Of a stretch of DNA of 9,671 nucleotides, positions 1 to 6,183 are shown in pieces. The DNA comes from an uncultured Candidatus Saccharibacteria bacterium. GTDB lineage: Bacteria > Patescibacteria > Saccharimonadia > Saccharimonadales > UBA6022. Numbering within the stretch: position 1 is the stretch's first letter; each line of letters begins with the position of its first letter. A program made the translations under genes and the position numbers. The notes under the pieces are model-generated. The model worked only from the letters and a program-made list of their open reading frames with translations. It made no database searches and was not told the origin of the DNA. The stretch covers positions 1 through 9,671 of the forward strand of contig CAMPJF010000031.1 of assembly GCA_946886725.1 (NCBI GenBank). Direction: 5' to 3'.

Positions 1-525
1 ATCGTAAGCGGATCGCAGCATCTTACAAATGAAGATGCCGAGATCATGCTACAGACAATCGACAGCAACACCGAGTACCACTACATCGATACGGCCAACG
101 ACATCACCGATCCGGTGACATTGGCGGCCGTTCAAGCAGCGGACGTACTGGTGTTCACGGCATACGTCGGCATTCACGATTCCTTGCGACAGCTGGCTAT
201 CGGCATGGAAACACTGCGACAGCACGGCTTTAAAGACAAAGTCAACACCTCGGTCGTCGTCATTAGCGGCGCACCTAAGGGAGCCGACTTGAGCACGTAC
301 CACAAATACCTTAATCGAGTTAACATTCGTGACGAGGTTATTCAGCAGTACCACTTTGAAGGCCCGTTCCTGCATATTCCATATGACGAGGTTATTCGAC
401 GAGACACCGAAGTAGATCTCGAGGCACTCGACCCTGACACGTATCAGGCGTACCTCGAGCTCAACATCGCCATCTTCGAACAGTCACCTCGACATCGAGA
501 ATTCAGAGAGTTTCCTACATCCTAA
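1..525 (+). CDS. ParA/MinD-like P-loop ATPase, C-terminal part (5' end outside the window)
   Basis: The frame is open from base 1, so the gene starts upstream; the ATG at 46 is internal and has no Shine-Dalgarno sequence. The visible 174 or so residues resemble the C-terminal half of the ParA/MinD/CpaE family. There is a beta-strand ending in YIDTAND, as in the Walker B strand of MinD proteins, then AADVLVFTAYVG (the 'aadvvlvv' strand). Further on are a strand VVVISGAPKG in the position of the 'vvvN' strand, and FLHIPYDEVIRRDTEVD, matching the family's 'ipyd..i..a' segment. The deviant Walker A lysine motif would lie upstream and cannot be checked. Such ATPases occur at the head of actinobacterial and Gram-positive T4SS or Tad-like loci, where they are thought to position the machine or couple to it. 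It precedes the pilin gene by 81 bp of hairpin-rich sequence. The family call rests on strand pattern only. Confidence 0.6.
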   Translation: MVSGSQHLTNEDAEIMLQTIDSNTEYHYIDTANDITDPVTLAAVQAADVLVFTAYVGIHDSLRQLAIGMETLRQHGFKDKVNTSVVVISGAPKGADLSTYHKYLNRVNIRDEVIQQYHFEGPFLHIPYDEVIRRDTEVDLEALDPDTYQAYLELNIAIFEQSPRHREFREFPTS

Positions 526-531
526 ATAACG

Positions 532-563
532 CGCCCCTTGGTCGCTAATGCGACCAAGGGGCG
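532..563 (+). terminator. Perfect 14-bp hairpin between the ATPase and pilin genes
   Basis: The arms CGCCCCTTGGTCGC (532-545) and GCGACCAAGGGGCG (550-563) pair perfectly around a TAAT loop, 6 nt after the TAA stop of the upstream gene. No T-tract follows on either strand, so classic intrinsic termination is doubtful. A partial terminator, an RNase-blocking 3' end or a processing site are all possible. The pilin gene follows in the same direction. Confidence 0.6.
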
Positions 564-569
564 GCCCAA

Positions 570-590
570 TGACATGCCATGCGTATGTCA
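570..590 (+). promoter_or_regulatory. Short hairpin or dyad just upstream of the pilin ribosome binding site
   Basis: TGACATGC (570-577) pairs with GTATGTCA (583-590) over 8 bp including one G-U pair, with a CATGC loop. It ends 2 nt before the AAGAGAGG Shine-Dalgarno sequence of the pilin gene. It could affect ribosome access or mRNA stability; as DNA it could also be a small operator. No function is shown. Confidence 0.4.
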
Positions 591-606
591 CAAGAGAGGT
601 TGTATC

Positions 607-939
607 ATGTTTAATACATTTTTGTCTGATATGAGCATTGCCTATGCTGCCGCACCCACAATGGTGCCCATGGCGCAATGTGTACCCACAAATCAACTAC
701 TGATCAACCCAGTAAAACCTGTCATTGACACGGTTGTCGGGGCGATCGGTGGCGTCTTTTTTGGAATCGTAATCGTCTTCCTCGTTATTTCAGCGGTGAT
801 GGCACTTGCGACCATTCTGAACAAGAATTCGTCAAACCACATGAAGAACATGGCCAAAGCAGCCGGCATCCCAATCGTTCTCATTCTGATCATCATCGCG
901 TACAACGCGATCGTCGTCGGAATGAATAACGTTTGCTAA
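607..939 (+). CDS. TrbC/VirB2-like pilin or small two-helix T4SS membrane subunit
   Basis: A protein of 110 residues. The start at 607 is chosen because AGAGAGG (593-599) lies 7 nt upstream; an earlier in-frame ATG at 538 falls inside a hairpin arm and has no ribosome binding site. The N-terminal 40 residues carry a short hydrophobic AYAAA-containing stretch that may be a weak signal sequence. Two hydrophobic helices follow at about 42-70 and 86-106, joined by a Lys/Asn-rich loop (LNKNSSNHMKNMAK). By the positive-inside rule the loop is cytoplasmic and both ends are outside, the topology of VirB2/TrbC pilins. Cys25 and the terminal Cys110 would both be extracytoplasmic. Its place directly before the VirB6-, VirB3/4- and VirB4-like genes supports the pilin role, although size and topology alone do not prove it. 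Hairpins on both sides suggest separate control of its dosage. Confidence 0.65.
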   Translation: MFNTFLSDMSIAYAAAPTMVPMAQCVPTNQLLINPVKPVIDTVVGAIGGVFFGIVIVFLVISAVMALATILNKNSSNHMKNMAKAAGIPIVLILIIIAYNAIVVGMNNVC

Positions 940-946
940 ACCTCGT

Positions 947-980
947 CAGTGGCGGCCATGCCCATGCACGGCCGCCACTG
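947..980 (+). terminator. 11-bp hairpin just after the pilin gene
   Basis: CAGTGGCGGCC (947-957) pairs perfectly with GGCCGCCACTG (970-980). After one A/C mismatch the stem continues with three more pairs (959-961 with 966-968) around a CCAT loop. It starts 7 nt after the pilin stop and has no T-tract. It could be a partial terminator or a 3' stabiliser that keeps the pilin message abundant relative to the downstream VirB6 message. Confidence 0.55.
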
Positions 981-1027
981 CCTAGCCGCCCCTACCTTGG
1001 AGCTGGTTTGATGTTTTACACATTATC

Positions 1028-1051
1028 CCTAGGTCCACCGTAGACGCTAGG
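1028..1051 (+). promoter_or_regulatory. Weak bulged hairpin in the leader of the VirB6-like gene
   Basis: CCTAG (1028-1032) pairs with CTAGG (1047-1051), and GTC (1033-1035) with GAC (1043-1045) across a one-base bulge. It ends 7 nt before the GAGGAG ribosome binding site (1059-1064). With only 8 pairs and a bulge it may be chance; it is recorded because every long gap in this operon carries such elements. Confidence 0.25.
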
Positions 1052-1072
1052 AGTCCGTGAGGAGTATACGAG

Positions 1073-2224
1073 ATGAACCTCGATTGGATAAATCCGGCCA
1101 ACTGGGTGCCAGCCCTGTTGAAGGTGCTGGCAGACGAGTTTGCCAAAGCATATGCCGAGCTTCTGATCAGTATCGTTACACTGCTAACCACCGTCGCCCT
1201 GCCCACCATTGACACACTCAAAAACGAGTGGTTCAGACTTGGACTAGGCAGTACGTACGGATTGGCGACGCAGATCATGAGCCTGATTGCAGTCGTTGTG
1301 TCGCTTTATCTTTTGATTAAAGTACGCAGCAATACTGGCAATATCATTAGTCGCTTGGCAACCAACTTTTTACTTTTTGGTGTATTTGCAGTGCTTTTTT
1401 ACCCCGTGTACAGCTTGTTATACAATCTGACGCAAGCGGGGACGCAGGCACTGTTTAATCTTGCGACAGGCACAGAAAACGCCGACGCCCGGGAAGTCGT
1501 TGAACTTGTGTCAGGATCGGTTATGCCGGATAACGTATTCGGCAAAATGATCACCGCCGCGCTTGCTTCGGCATTTGGCGGGATTACCTTGATCGAGGCG
1601 TTCGCACTACGCATACTGCTTTACCTGCTACTCCTGTTTTACCCGTTGACAATTGTTTTGCGAGTCGTGTTTAAAATTGCACGGACCGCATTCAATGTAT
1701 TTAACGCCGGTATAGTAACGATTGCCGTTTCAGGGCCAGTAATGGCGCTCGGCTTTCTTGCTCCGGCATTGATCGGTAAAAACATTCCAGGCGGCGATTT
1801 GCCAATTGCAACATTCCTATTCACGATAATCGGTGGCATCTTTGCGATGATCACACCCTTTGTCTTGATGTGGTGGGCCTATAACCGGTCGAGCGAAGTG
1901 TTTGGAAAGCTCGACGCAACCGTCGCTGGTGGAATCGACGTCAACTCCATGCCTCCTATGACAATGGACGACATGCAGAAAGACATCGATGACAACCATA
2001 GCGCCTCATTTAAGCAGGTCGTCGTTGGCAGTGCACTTGGTGCATCGCTCGCGGATGACGACATCTACCGTGACATGAAACAAGTTGCAGTAGATGCGGC
2101 ATCAACAGCTGCGACAATGTCGGGTCATCCGTACATTGCCGCAGGCATTAAGTTTGCTGACCACACAATGAAAAAACGATCCGAAACCAATGACCGACCG
2201 TCCGATCCCTCAGGAGTTGAGTAA
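1073..2224 (+). CDS. VirB6/TrbL-like polytopic T4SS inner-membrane protein
   Basis: A protein of 383 residues; GAGGAG (1059-1064) lies 8 nt before the ATG. Hydrophobic segments lie at about residues 29-46, 64-83, 95-118, 158-175 (weaker), 179-200, 212-234 and 245-270. Between the third and fourth is a polar loop of about 40 residues. A hydrophilic, acidic C-terminal tail of about 105 residues (from 279) ends in a charged stretch. The many membrane spans, the aromatic TPFVLMWWAYN exit and the position between a pilin and a PrgI/VirB4 gene fit the VirB6/TrbL group, which forms the inner-membrane channel. These proteins diverge too far for motif-based proof, so the call rests on topology and context. 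The stop codon is 2 nt before the next ATG, so translational coupling is likely. Alternative: a generic multi-pass protein of the same apparatus. Confidence 0.7.
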   Translation: MNLDWINPANWVPALLKVLADEFAKAYAELLISIVTLLTTVALPTIDTLKNEWFRLGLGSTYGLATQIMSLIAVVVSLYLLIKVRSNTGNIISRLATNFLLFGVFAVLFYPVYSLLYNLTQAGTQALFNLATGTENADAREVVELVSGSVMPDNVFGKMITAALASAFGGITLIEAFALRILLYLLLLFYPLTIVLRVVFKIARTAFNVFNAGIVTIAVSGPVMALGFLAPALIGKNIPGGDLPIATFLFTIIGGIFAMITPFVLMWWAYNRSSEVFGKLDATVAGGIDVNSMPPMTMDDMQKDIDDNHSASFKQVVVGSALGASLADDDIYRDMKQVAVDAASTAATMSGHPYIAAGIKFADHTMKKRSETNDRPSDPSGVE

Positions 2225-2226
2225 AG

Positions 2227-3855
2227 ATGCAAGAAAATGTCTCCGTCCCCTACCAGGACATTCCAGCAAACAAGTTACAGGCGAAAGCTTTTGTCAACTG
2301 GACGCCTTTGGATGGATTCATATTTTTTGCATCCATCGGAATTTCAATCGCAGTCGGCATCTGGACACACTGGCTTGTCGGCATCGTGGCAATCATATGC
2401 CTTTTGCCGTTGAGTGCAAGATTTAAGTCCAGTTACGGTCGAATGTACTATGAGATCGGAAAAGGTCTTTACGGGTCGTACGTCATGCATGTCCTTGGTG
2501 GCATACTGTGGCGGTCCAATGATCGAAGCAATAAATTCGTTCAATGGCTTCGTTACAAGAAATACCGTCGAAATCCGCCGGTAACTATTCCGCTACAACT
2601 CGGAAGAGTACAGGCGACTATCGATGGTCGGCTGGAAAGATTCAGTTTAATCCATCAACTCGATCGCCCATATGATCATATCTACTTGGCGGCCAGAGGT
2701 GGTGCATTTTCCGATATGGATATTTCCCGTAATCACCGCGCCGTCAGCGAGCTTGCACGTTTAACGAATCAAGTCATCACGCAGACGAGCTTGAAAGTGG
2801 GTATTTCGTATCTGCGAATCAAGGGGCCATTTGACCCCACTCGGATCGCTCAGTACCTTCGGTCGAACATGAATCCGTTCATTGCCGATCCGGAGGCATT
2901 CGAGCTAGATCCGGAGCTTGCATCATTTACCGAATGGATGCGCGAAAACAGCAGGCAACTCCGGCCAGTAGCTCGTACGCTTGGCGCCGCAGAGTCCTGG
3001 TACGTCATCGTCATCACGATCAAACGAACCAGTGCCTGGCGCACAGCACGCAAAGGCAAACTTGACGATCAGCAACTTTACGATCTTCCTATTGTCGAAT
3101 TAGGTCGCGCAATGGTGGACACGCTACAGCAAAGTCCACTACTTGAACTGACCGACATTCGCTGCCTGAGCCTAGCCGAATTGTCATCAATGGTCCGGTG
3201 TTCGCTTGATGTTGTCGGTATCGATAGCTATTACCACCAGCGGGCCGCGGGAGAAATTCCAAAGACTGACGAAGAGATCGACCAACTACTGGTCGACTAT
3301 GGAGCCGAGTACGTAAACGACGTGCTTCAGGTATGGCCGAACGAATGTATTGAAATTTCCGGCAAGGATCACTATCTGAAACTAGACGGAAATTACATTA
3401 CCACACTTCGCGTGACGGAACTTCCACAGCAAGCTCGGGCCGACCAGTTCCTGTCGTTGCATTATATGCTCGAGCCTGGACAGTGGAGTCGACAAGCGAT
3501 GGTAGGTGAAGCAGCTTCGGGTAGCGCCGAAACTCAGCAGCTCATCATCAATCAGTCAGCCCAAATCAGTCTCAACTCTGCTTTTAGGAGCAAGCGGATT
3601 ATTGTAAGTCCTAAGTTCAAACGACGCCAGCGAGAGTTGACGCAACAGGTCGAACAGTTATCTGCGAATAGCGTTTCTCAGCATTTCAATATGTTGATTA
3701 CGGTCATCGCTCCCGATCTTGCCAGCATGAAGAAAAACCGTCAAAAAGTTATCTCCAAGTGCGCGGCCAAGAACATCAAAGTGGAAACGATTCAAGGCGC
3801 GGGCCTACAGCTAGATGCTGCGATCAGTGGCACGCTCGGCATTAACCGCCTATAA
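2227..3855 (+). CDS. PrgI/VirB3-like membrane domain fused to a VirB4 N-terminal-like domain (SCO6880-type)
   Basis: A protein of 542 residues. AGGAG (2212-2216) lies inside the end of the upstream gene, 10 nt before this ATG. Residues 24-64 form a paired hydrophobic hairpin (about 29-46 and 47-62) opened by NWTPLDGFIFF and followed by basic residues, as in PrgI and VirB3 proteins. From about residue 115 on, the protein is soluble mixed alpha/beta, comparable to the N-terminal CagE/TrbE/VirB-type half of VirB4. I find no Walker A motif anywhere, so this half is not itself an ATPase. The same layout is known for SCO6880-family proteins of actinobacterial T4SS, encoded next to a separate VirB4 ATPase, exactly as here. 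The likely role is an inner-membrane platform and docking partner for that ATPase. Recognition is by architecture and context; domain boundaries are approximate. Confidence 0.7.
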   Translation: MQENVSVPYQDIPANKLQAKAFVNWTPLDGFIFFASIGISIAVGIWTHWLVGIVAIICLLPLSARFKSSYGRMYYEIGKGLYGSYVMHVLGGILWRSNDRSNKFVQWLRYKKYRRNPPVTIPLQLGRVQATIDGRLERFSLIHQLDRPYDHIYLAARGGAFSDMDISRNHRAVSELARLTNQVITQTSLKVGISYLRIKGPFDPTRIAQYLRSNMNPFIADPEAFELDPELASFTEWMRENSRQLRPVARTLGAAESWYVIVITIKRTSAWRTARKGKLDDQQLYDLPIVELGRAMVDTLQQSPLLELTDIRCLSLAELSSMVRCSLDVVGIDSYYHQRAAGEIPKTDEEIDQLLVDYGAEYVNDVLQVWPNECIEISGKDHYLKLDGNYITTLRVTELPQQARADQFLSLHYMLEPGQWSRQAMVGEAASGSAETQQLIINQSAQISLNSAFRSKRIIVSPKFKRRQRELTQQVEQLSANSVSQHFNMLITVIAPDLASMKKNRQKVISKCAAKNIKVETIQGAGLQLDAAISGTLGINRL

Positions 3856-3880
3856 TAAATTGATAAATTGCCTAGTTACC

Positions 3881-3886
3881 AGGAGG
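3881..3886 (+). promoter_or_regulatory. Orphan perfect Shine-Dalgarno sequence AGGAGG in the untranslated gap
   Basis: AGGAGG stands 26 nt after the stop at 3855 and far from the next credible gene start (4041). It is flanked by a GTTACC direct repeat (3875-3880 and 3886-3891). The only nearby start is a TTG at 3898, 11 nt on, opening a 17-codon frame (stop TAG 3949-3951). It could drive a leader peptide or, like the STAB-SD elements described in Bacillus, stabilise mRNA by binding ribosomes without translation. Both are inference. Confidence 0.4.
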
Positions 3887-3897
3887 TTACCGTACTC

Positions 3898-3936
3898 TTG
3901 GCCCCGAGTAGTAATAATCTTACTGCTCGGGGCCAA
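3898..3936 (+). terminator. 17-bp hairpin upstream of the VirB4 ATPase gene
   Basis: Bases 3898-3914 pair with 3920-3936 over 17 bp with one G-U pair (T3909/G3925) and a TAATC loop; the GC-rich core is GGCCCCGAG against CTCGGGGCC. Only AAAACA follows, so there is no T-tract for intrinsic termination. It lies 11 nt after the orphan AGGAGG. The likely options are a processing, stability or attenuation element between the two VirB4-related genes. Confidence 0.6.
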
Positions 3937-3950
3937 AACACTACCCCCTA

Positions 3951-3980
3951 GCTAAAAAGTTGACCTGTCGACTAGTTAGC
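3951..3980 (+). promoter_or_regulatory. Two-part hairpin in the ATPase leader
   Basis: GCTAA (3951-3955) pairs with TTAGC (3976-3980). Inside, across a 3x3 internal loop, GTTGAC (3959-3964) pairs with GTCGAC (3967-3972) with one G-U. The innermost pair would have to open because the loop is only 2 nt. It is moderately convincing alone; its place in a row of three hairpins strengthens it. Confidence 0.35.
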
Positions 3981-4003
3981 CAGGGTGTCGTAATAATACC
4001 CTG
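3981..4003 (+). promoter_or_regulatory. Third small hairpin in the ATPase leader
   Basis: CAGGGT (3981-3986) pairs with ACCCTG (3998-4003), optionally extended by a G-U pair, around an AT-rich loop. It follows the previous hairpin without a gap and ends 25 nt before the AGAGGTG ribosome binding site of the ATPase gene. The 6-bp stem is short enough to be chance. Confidence 0.3.
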
Positions 4004-4028
4004 TACTTTAACAATCTACCGAAATGAT

Positions 4029-4035
4029 AGAGGTG
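4029..4035 (+). promoter_or_regulatory. Ribosome binding site that fixes the ATPase start
   Basis: AGAGGTG ends 5 nt before the ATG at 4041. The reading frame is open further upstream to a TTG at 3960, and an out-of-frame ATG lies at 4024, but neither has a Shine-Dalgarno sequence at normal spacing. The protein therefore begins MGINASVF. Confidence 0.7.
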
Positions 4036-4040
4036 AAAAG

Positions 4041-5534
4041 ATGGGCATTAACGCATCAGTATTTTCAGGACCTACCGACCTACTCGCAATGGGCCACCCT
4101 TTTTGCAGTGTCGCATACAACGAAACGGACGGGATTCCGTTTGGCATCGATGTTCGAAGCGGCGCTATCGTCTACTTCGACCCTTGGTTGCTTAAAAATG
4201 CAGGCTTAATCAATTCTGCGTTTGGCATGCTACTAGGACCGAAGGGGCACGGTAAATCGGCGACGATGAAAATCCTCGCACTGCGTCTTATGTTGATTGC
4301 CGCTGGTAATCAAACGATGCGCGCCGCGATCAATGACTACAAACCGGAAGGCTCAGAAAGCGAATACGGCGAAGTGAGTCGCGTTACGGGCAGTAAAGTG
4401 TTTAAGATCGCCAACATGAACGTTAATCCGTTCGAGGCTGATCTTTACATGACTGCTACGAATTCGACGTACGAATTAGGAATCCTCGGCACGTCCGAGG
4501 CAATATGCGAATTCGCCAAAGGCTCCGATCTGCGCGGCCATGAAAACACCGCACATCGCATCGCAATTCATACGATGCTACAGTTCGATCAAAACCTTTG
4601 GTCACCAACGCTGCTCTTTAAGATCTTGCGAAGTATTTCGGACACACAAATCCAATCGTATTTTCGTAATCTTGATGACAAACTGCAGCGTCAGATGACC
4701 ACGAGACTAAAGAGTATTGTCGACATTAGTCAGCAACGCACTGTCGAAGGACAAATTGAACAGCTCGTACACGCAAAGGACAATCATAAGTACGAAGACA
4801 TCAAAGCAGCGGCCGACAGCGTGTCGACCATGCTCGGCGACGTCTTAACGGGAAGCTACGCATCGATGTTTGGCAACGAACATTCGCTCTACTCGATGCT
4901 GACACAACGTGCCGTTACTAAAGATTGGCGTGGTGTCGAGCCAGAGGCGGAAACGCTCATGCGAATCCTCGACACGCGCATCAAGATTGCGGCAATCGAG
5001 AATAATCGCATCGACTTACTTCCGCACATCGAAATCGACGACGAGAAGCACAAGTCTATGGACAACCTCGTCTACGCAAAGTCTCACTCGTTTTTCAGTG
5101 AGATCGCACGTGGCACCCACACATGCAATCTATCCGCCACCCACCGCTTCGACAGTGTTCGACGCGGAGGTGTCGGCAGTGAGCTGTACGGGCTTGGTGA
5201 AACCATCATCAATAACTTGGGCTTCGTGATGATCGGGCGTCAAAATGATGACCCAAAGATTCTTGACGAACTCCAGACTCGCTACAACTTGTCCAACGCG
5301 AACACTCGTATTTTGACTGAACTCCCCAACTATACCTTTGGGTTAAAGATTGGTGAATCAGAAAAAATGCGTTTCGTGCGCGTTTTCGCAACACCAAACG
5401 AACTCGCCGTTATGAAAACCAATGCGTCAACCGATCGTATGATCGCACGACCTGACGTTTTCAGTTCTGAGCAAATTGAAAAGTTTGCAAAAGAAAACGG
5501 CATCGTCTACATCGGCAATGATGTCAAAGAGTAA
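4041..5534 (+). CDS. VirB4-type T4SS ATPase (separate catalytic half)
   Basis: A protein of 497 residues that powers T4SS assembly and transport on the cytoplasmic side of the membrane. The Walker A motif GPKGHGKS is at residues 66-73 (Lys72, Ser73) after the strand FGMLL. The Walker B candidate is the strand LLPHIEIDDEKHKS, with acidic residues Asp333, Asp334 and Glu335. Then comes a segment like the VirB4/TraG 'TQ' region, NLSATHRFDSV (373-379), with His in place of the usual Gln. A further strand FGLKIGES near 433-440 fits the C-terminal RecA-like core. The length is that of a VirB4 lacking its N-terminal half, which the preceding gene (PrgI plus VirB4-N-like) appears to supply. A structured leader of 185 bp separates the two, so the two halves may be made in different amounts. 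A VirD4/TraG coupling protein is the main alternative, but no N-terminal membrane helices are present. Confidence 0.85.
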   Translation: MGINASVFSGPTDLLAMGHPFCSVAYNETDGIPFGIDVRSGAIVYFDPWLLKNAGLINSAFGMLLGPKGHGKSATMKILALRLMLIAAGNQTMRAAINDYKPEGSESEYGEVSRVTGSKVFKIANMNVNPFEADLYMTATNSTYELGILGTSEAICEFAKGSDLRGHENTAHRIAIHTMLQFDQNLWSPTLLFKILRSISDTQIQSYFRNLDDKLQRQMTTRLKSIVDISQQRTVEGQIEQLVHAKDNHKYEDIKAAADSVSTMLGDVLTGSYASMFGNEHSLYSMLTQRAVTKDWRGVEPEAETLMRILDTRIKIAAIENNRIDLLPHIEIDDEKHKSMDNLVYAKSHSFFSEIARGTHTCNLSATHRFDSVRRGGVGSELYGLGETIINNLGFVMIGRQNDDPKILDELQTRYNLSNANTRILTELPNYTFGLKIGESEKMRFVRVFATPNELAVMKTNASTDRMIARPDVFSSEQIEKFAKENGIVYIGNDVKE

Positions 5535-5558
5535 TTTCGCCACTCCGAAAGGATTCTG

Positions 5559-6179
5559 ATGAGTCGGCTTACCAACACGCCGCCTCATTTGGGGCGAAAG
5601 ATAATTGGTATGCTTTTTATGCTTACGATCGTCGTGGTAATCGCCATAGGAGCAATCCAAAAGGCAGCCACAGGTCCTACGGCAAATAACAGCACCCCAT
5701 CGGTAACGCCGACGCCCGTTACGGCGTCGGCGTTACCCACCTCGCCAACATCACCCGCACCGCCAATTGAGGTACTAACCTGCCATAAGGCGGTAGATGT
5801 TGCCAATCCTCCGACGACAGAACAGGCATTCATTGACCGTGTTTGGGAATATGAATCCGCCTACCTCTCTGATGATGCAGCGCACTGGCAATTAATACTG
5901 CAGGCCATAGCAACGTCGCAGTACCAACAAGACAATCATCGCCCGGTAAGTCAGTCGCCTTCCGCGATTACTACCTCCATAATTCCAAGTGGAAGCACAA
6001 TCACTTGGAATGAAGATGCGACACTGACACGACGTAATGTAAGCACAATCGCATGCATACTCGTTAAAGACGGTGAGAATGCCATAACGTTACCTCATCA
6101 CGTTCCTCCACATCATACAACGTGGATCAAGACGCAGACAGGTTGGCGCATCGACCATGAGACAGATCAAGGTTGGTGA
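5559..6179 (+). CDS. Bitopic protein with Pro/Thr linker and small C-terminal domain; VirB8-like candidate
   Basis: A protein of 206 residues; GAAAGGA (5547-5553) lies 5 nt before the ATG. A basic N-terminus (RK at 13-14) precedes one membrane helix at about 15-32, predicting N-in/C-out. Residues 37-70 are a Pro/Thr/Ser/Ala linker. The extracellular part (about 73-206) begins with a helical segment (TEQAFIDRVWEYESAYL) and ends with strands finishing in TTWIKTQTGWRID, like the closing strand of NTF2-like folds. A single helix plus an NTF2-like domain is the build of VirB8/TcpC, a core T4SS subunit otherwise missing here. Cys75 and Cys166 could form a disulfide. A His cluster HHVPPHH occupies 180-186. 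A 15-bp inverted repeat lies in the linker codons. The gene starts 24 nt after the ATPase stop and ends 4 nt before the next ATG. I do not recognise the family by sequence; VirB8-like is inference. Confidence 0.5.
   Translation: MSRLTNTPPHLGRKIIGMLFMLTIVVVIAIGAIQKAATGPTANNSTPSVTPTPVTASALPTSPTSPAPPIEVLTCHKAVDVANPPTTEQAFIDRVWEYESAYLSDDAAHWQLILQAIATSQYQQDNHRPVSQSPSAITTSIIPSGSTITWNEDATLTRRNVSTIACILVKDGENAITLPHHVPPHHTTWIKTQTGWRIDHETDQGW
5702..5737 (+). repeat. Perfect 15-bp inverted repeat inside the linker codons of the bitopic protein
   Basis: GGTAACGCCGACGCC (5702-5716) pairs perfectly with GGCGTCGGCGTTACC (5723-5737) around a CGTTAC loop. It is fully coding (about codons 48-60, within SVTPTPVTASALPT) and is far more GC-rich than its flanks. 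It may be a small hairpin element tolerated in a low-complexity linker, or an mRNA structure that pauses translation after the membrane helix emerges. Confidence 0.7.
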
Positions 6180-6183
6180 ATAA

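Noticed and set aside
538..606. N-terminal extension of the pilin from the ATG at 538
   Set aside because: The start lies in the arm of a perfect hairpin, lacks a ribosome site and adds a polar Cys-rich stretch before the pilin N-terminus; the ATG at 607 has AGAGAGG at good spacing.
3960..3996. Promoter with -35 TTGACC and -10 TAATAA before the ATPase gene
   Set aside because: The boxes are 25 bp apart, too far for a standard sigma-70-type promoter, and no better -10 lies at 16-18 bp.
3960..4040. N-terminal extension of the ATPase from a TTG at 3960
   Set aside because: No ribosome site at the TTG, and the region is occupied by hairpins; AGAGGTG before 4041 decides the start.
4486..4502. 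6-bp hairpin CCTCGG/CCGAGG inside the ATPase gene
   Set aside because: A 6-bp stem in coding DNA is expected by chance at this density and has no supporting context.
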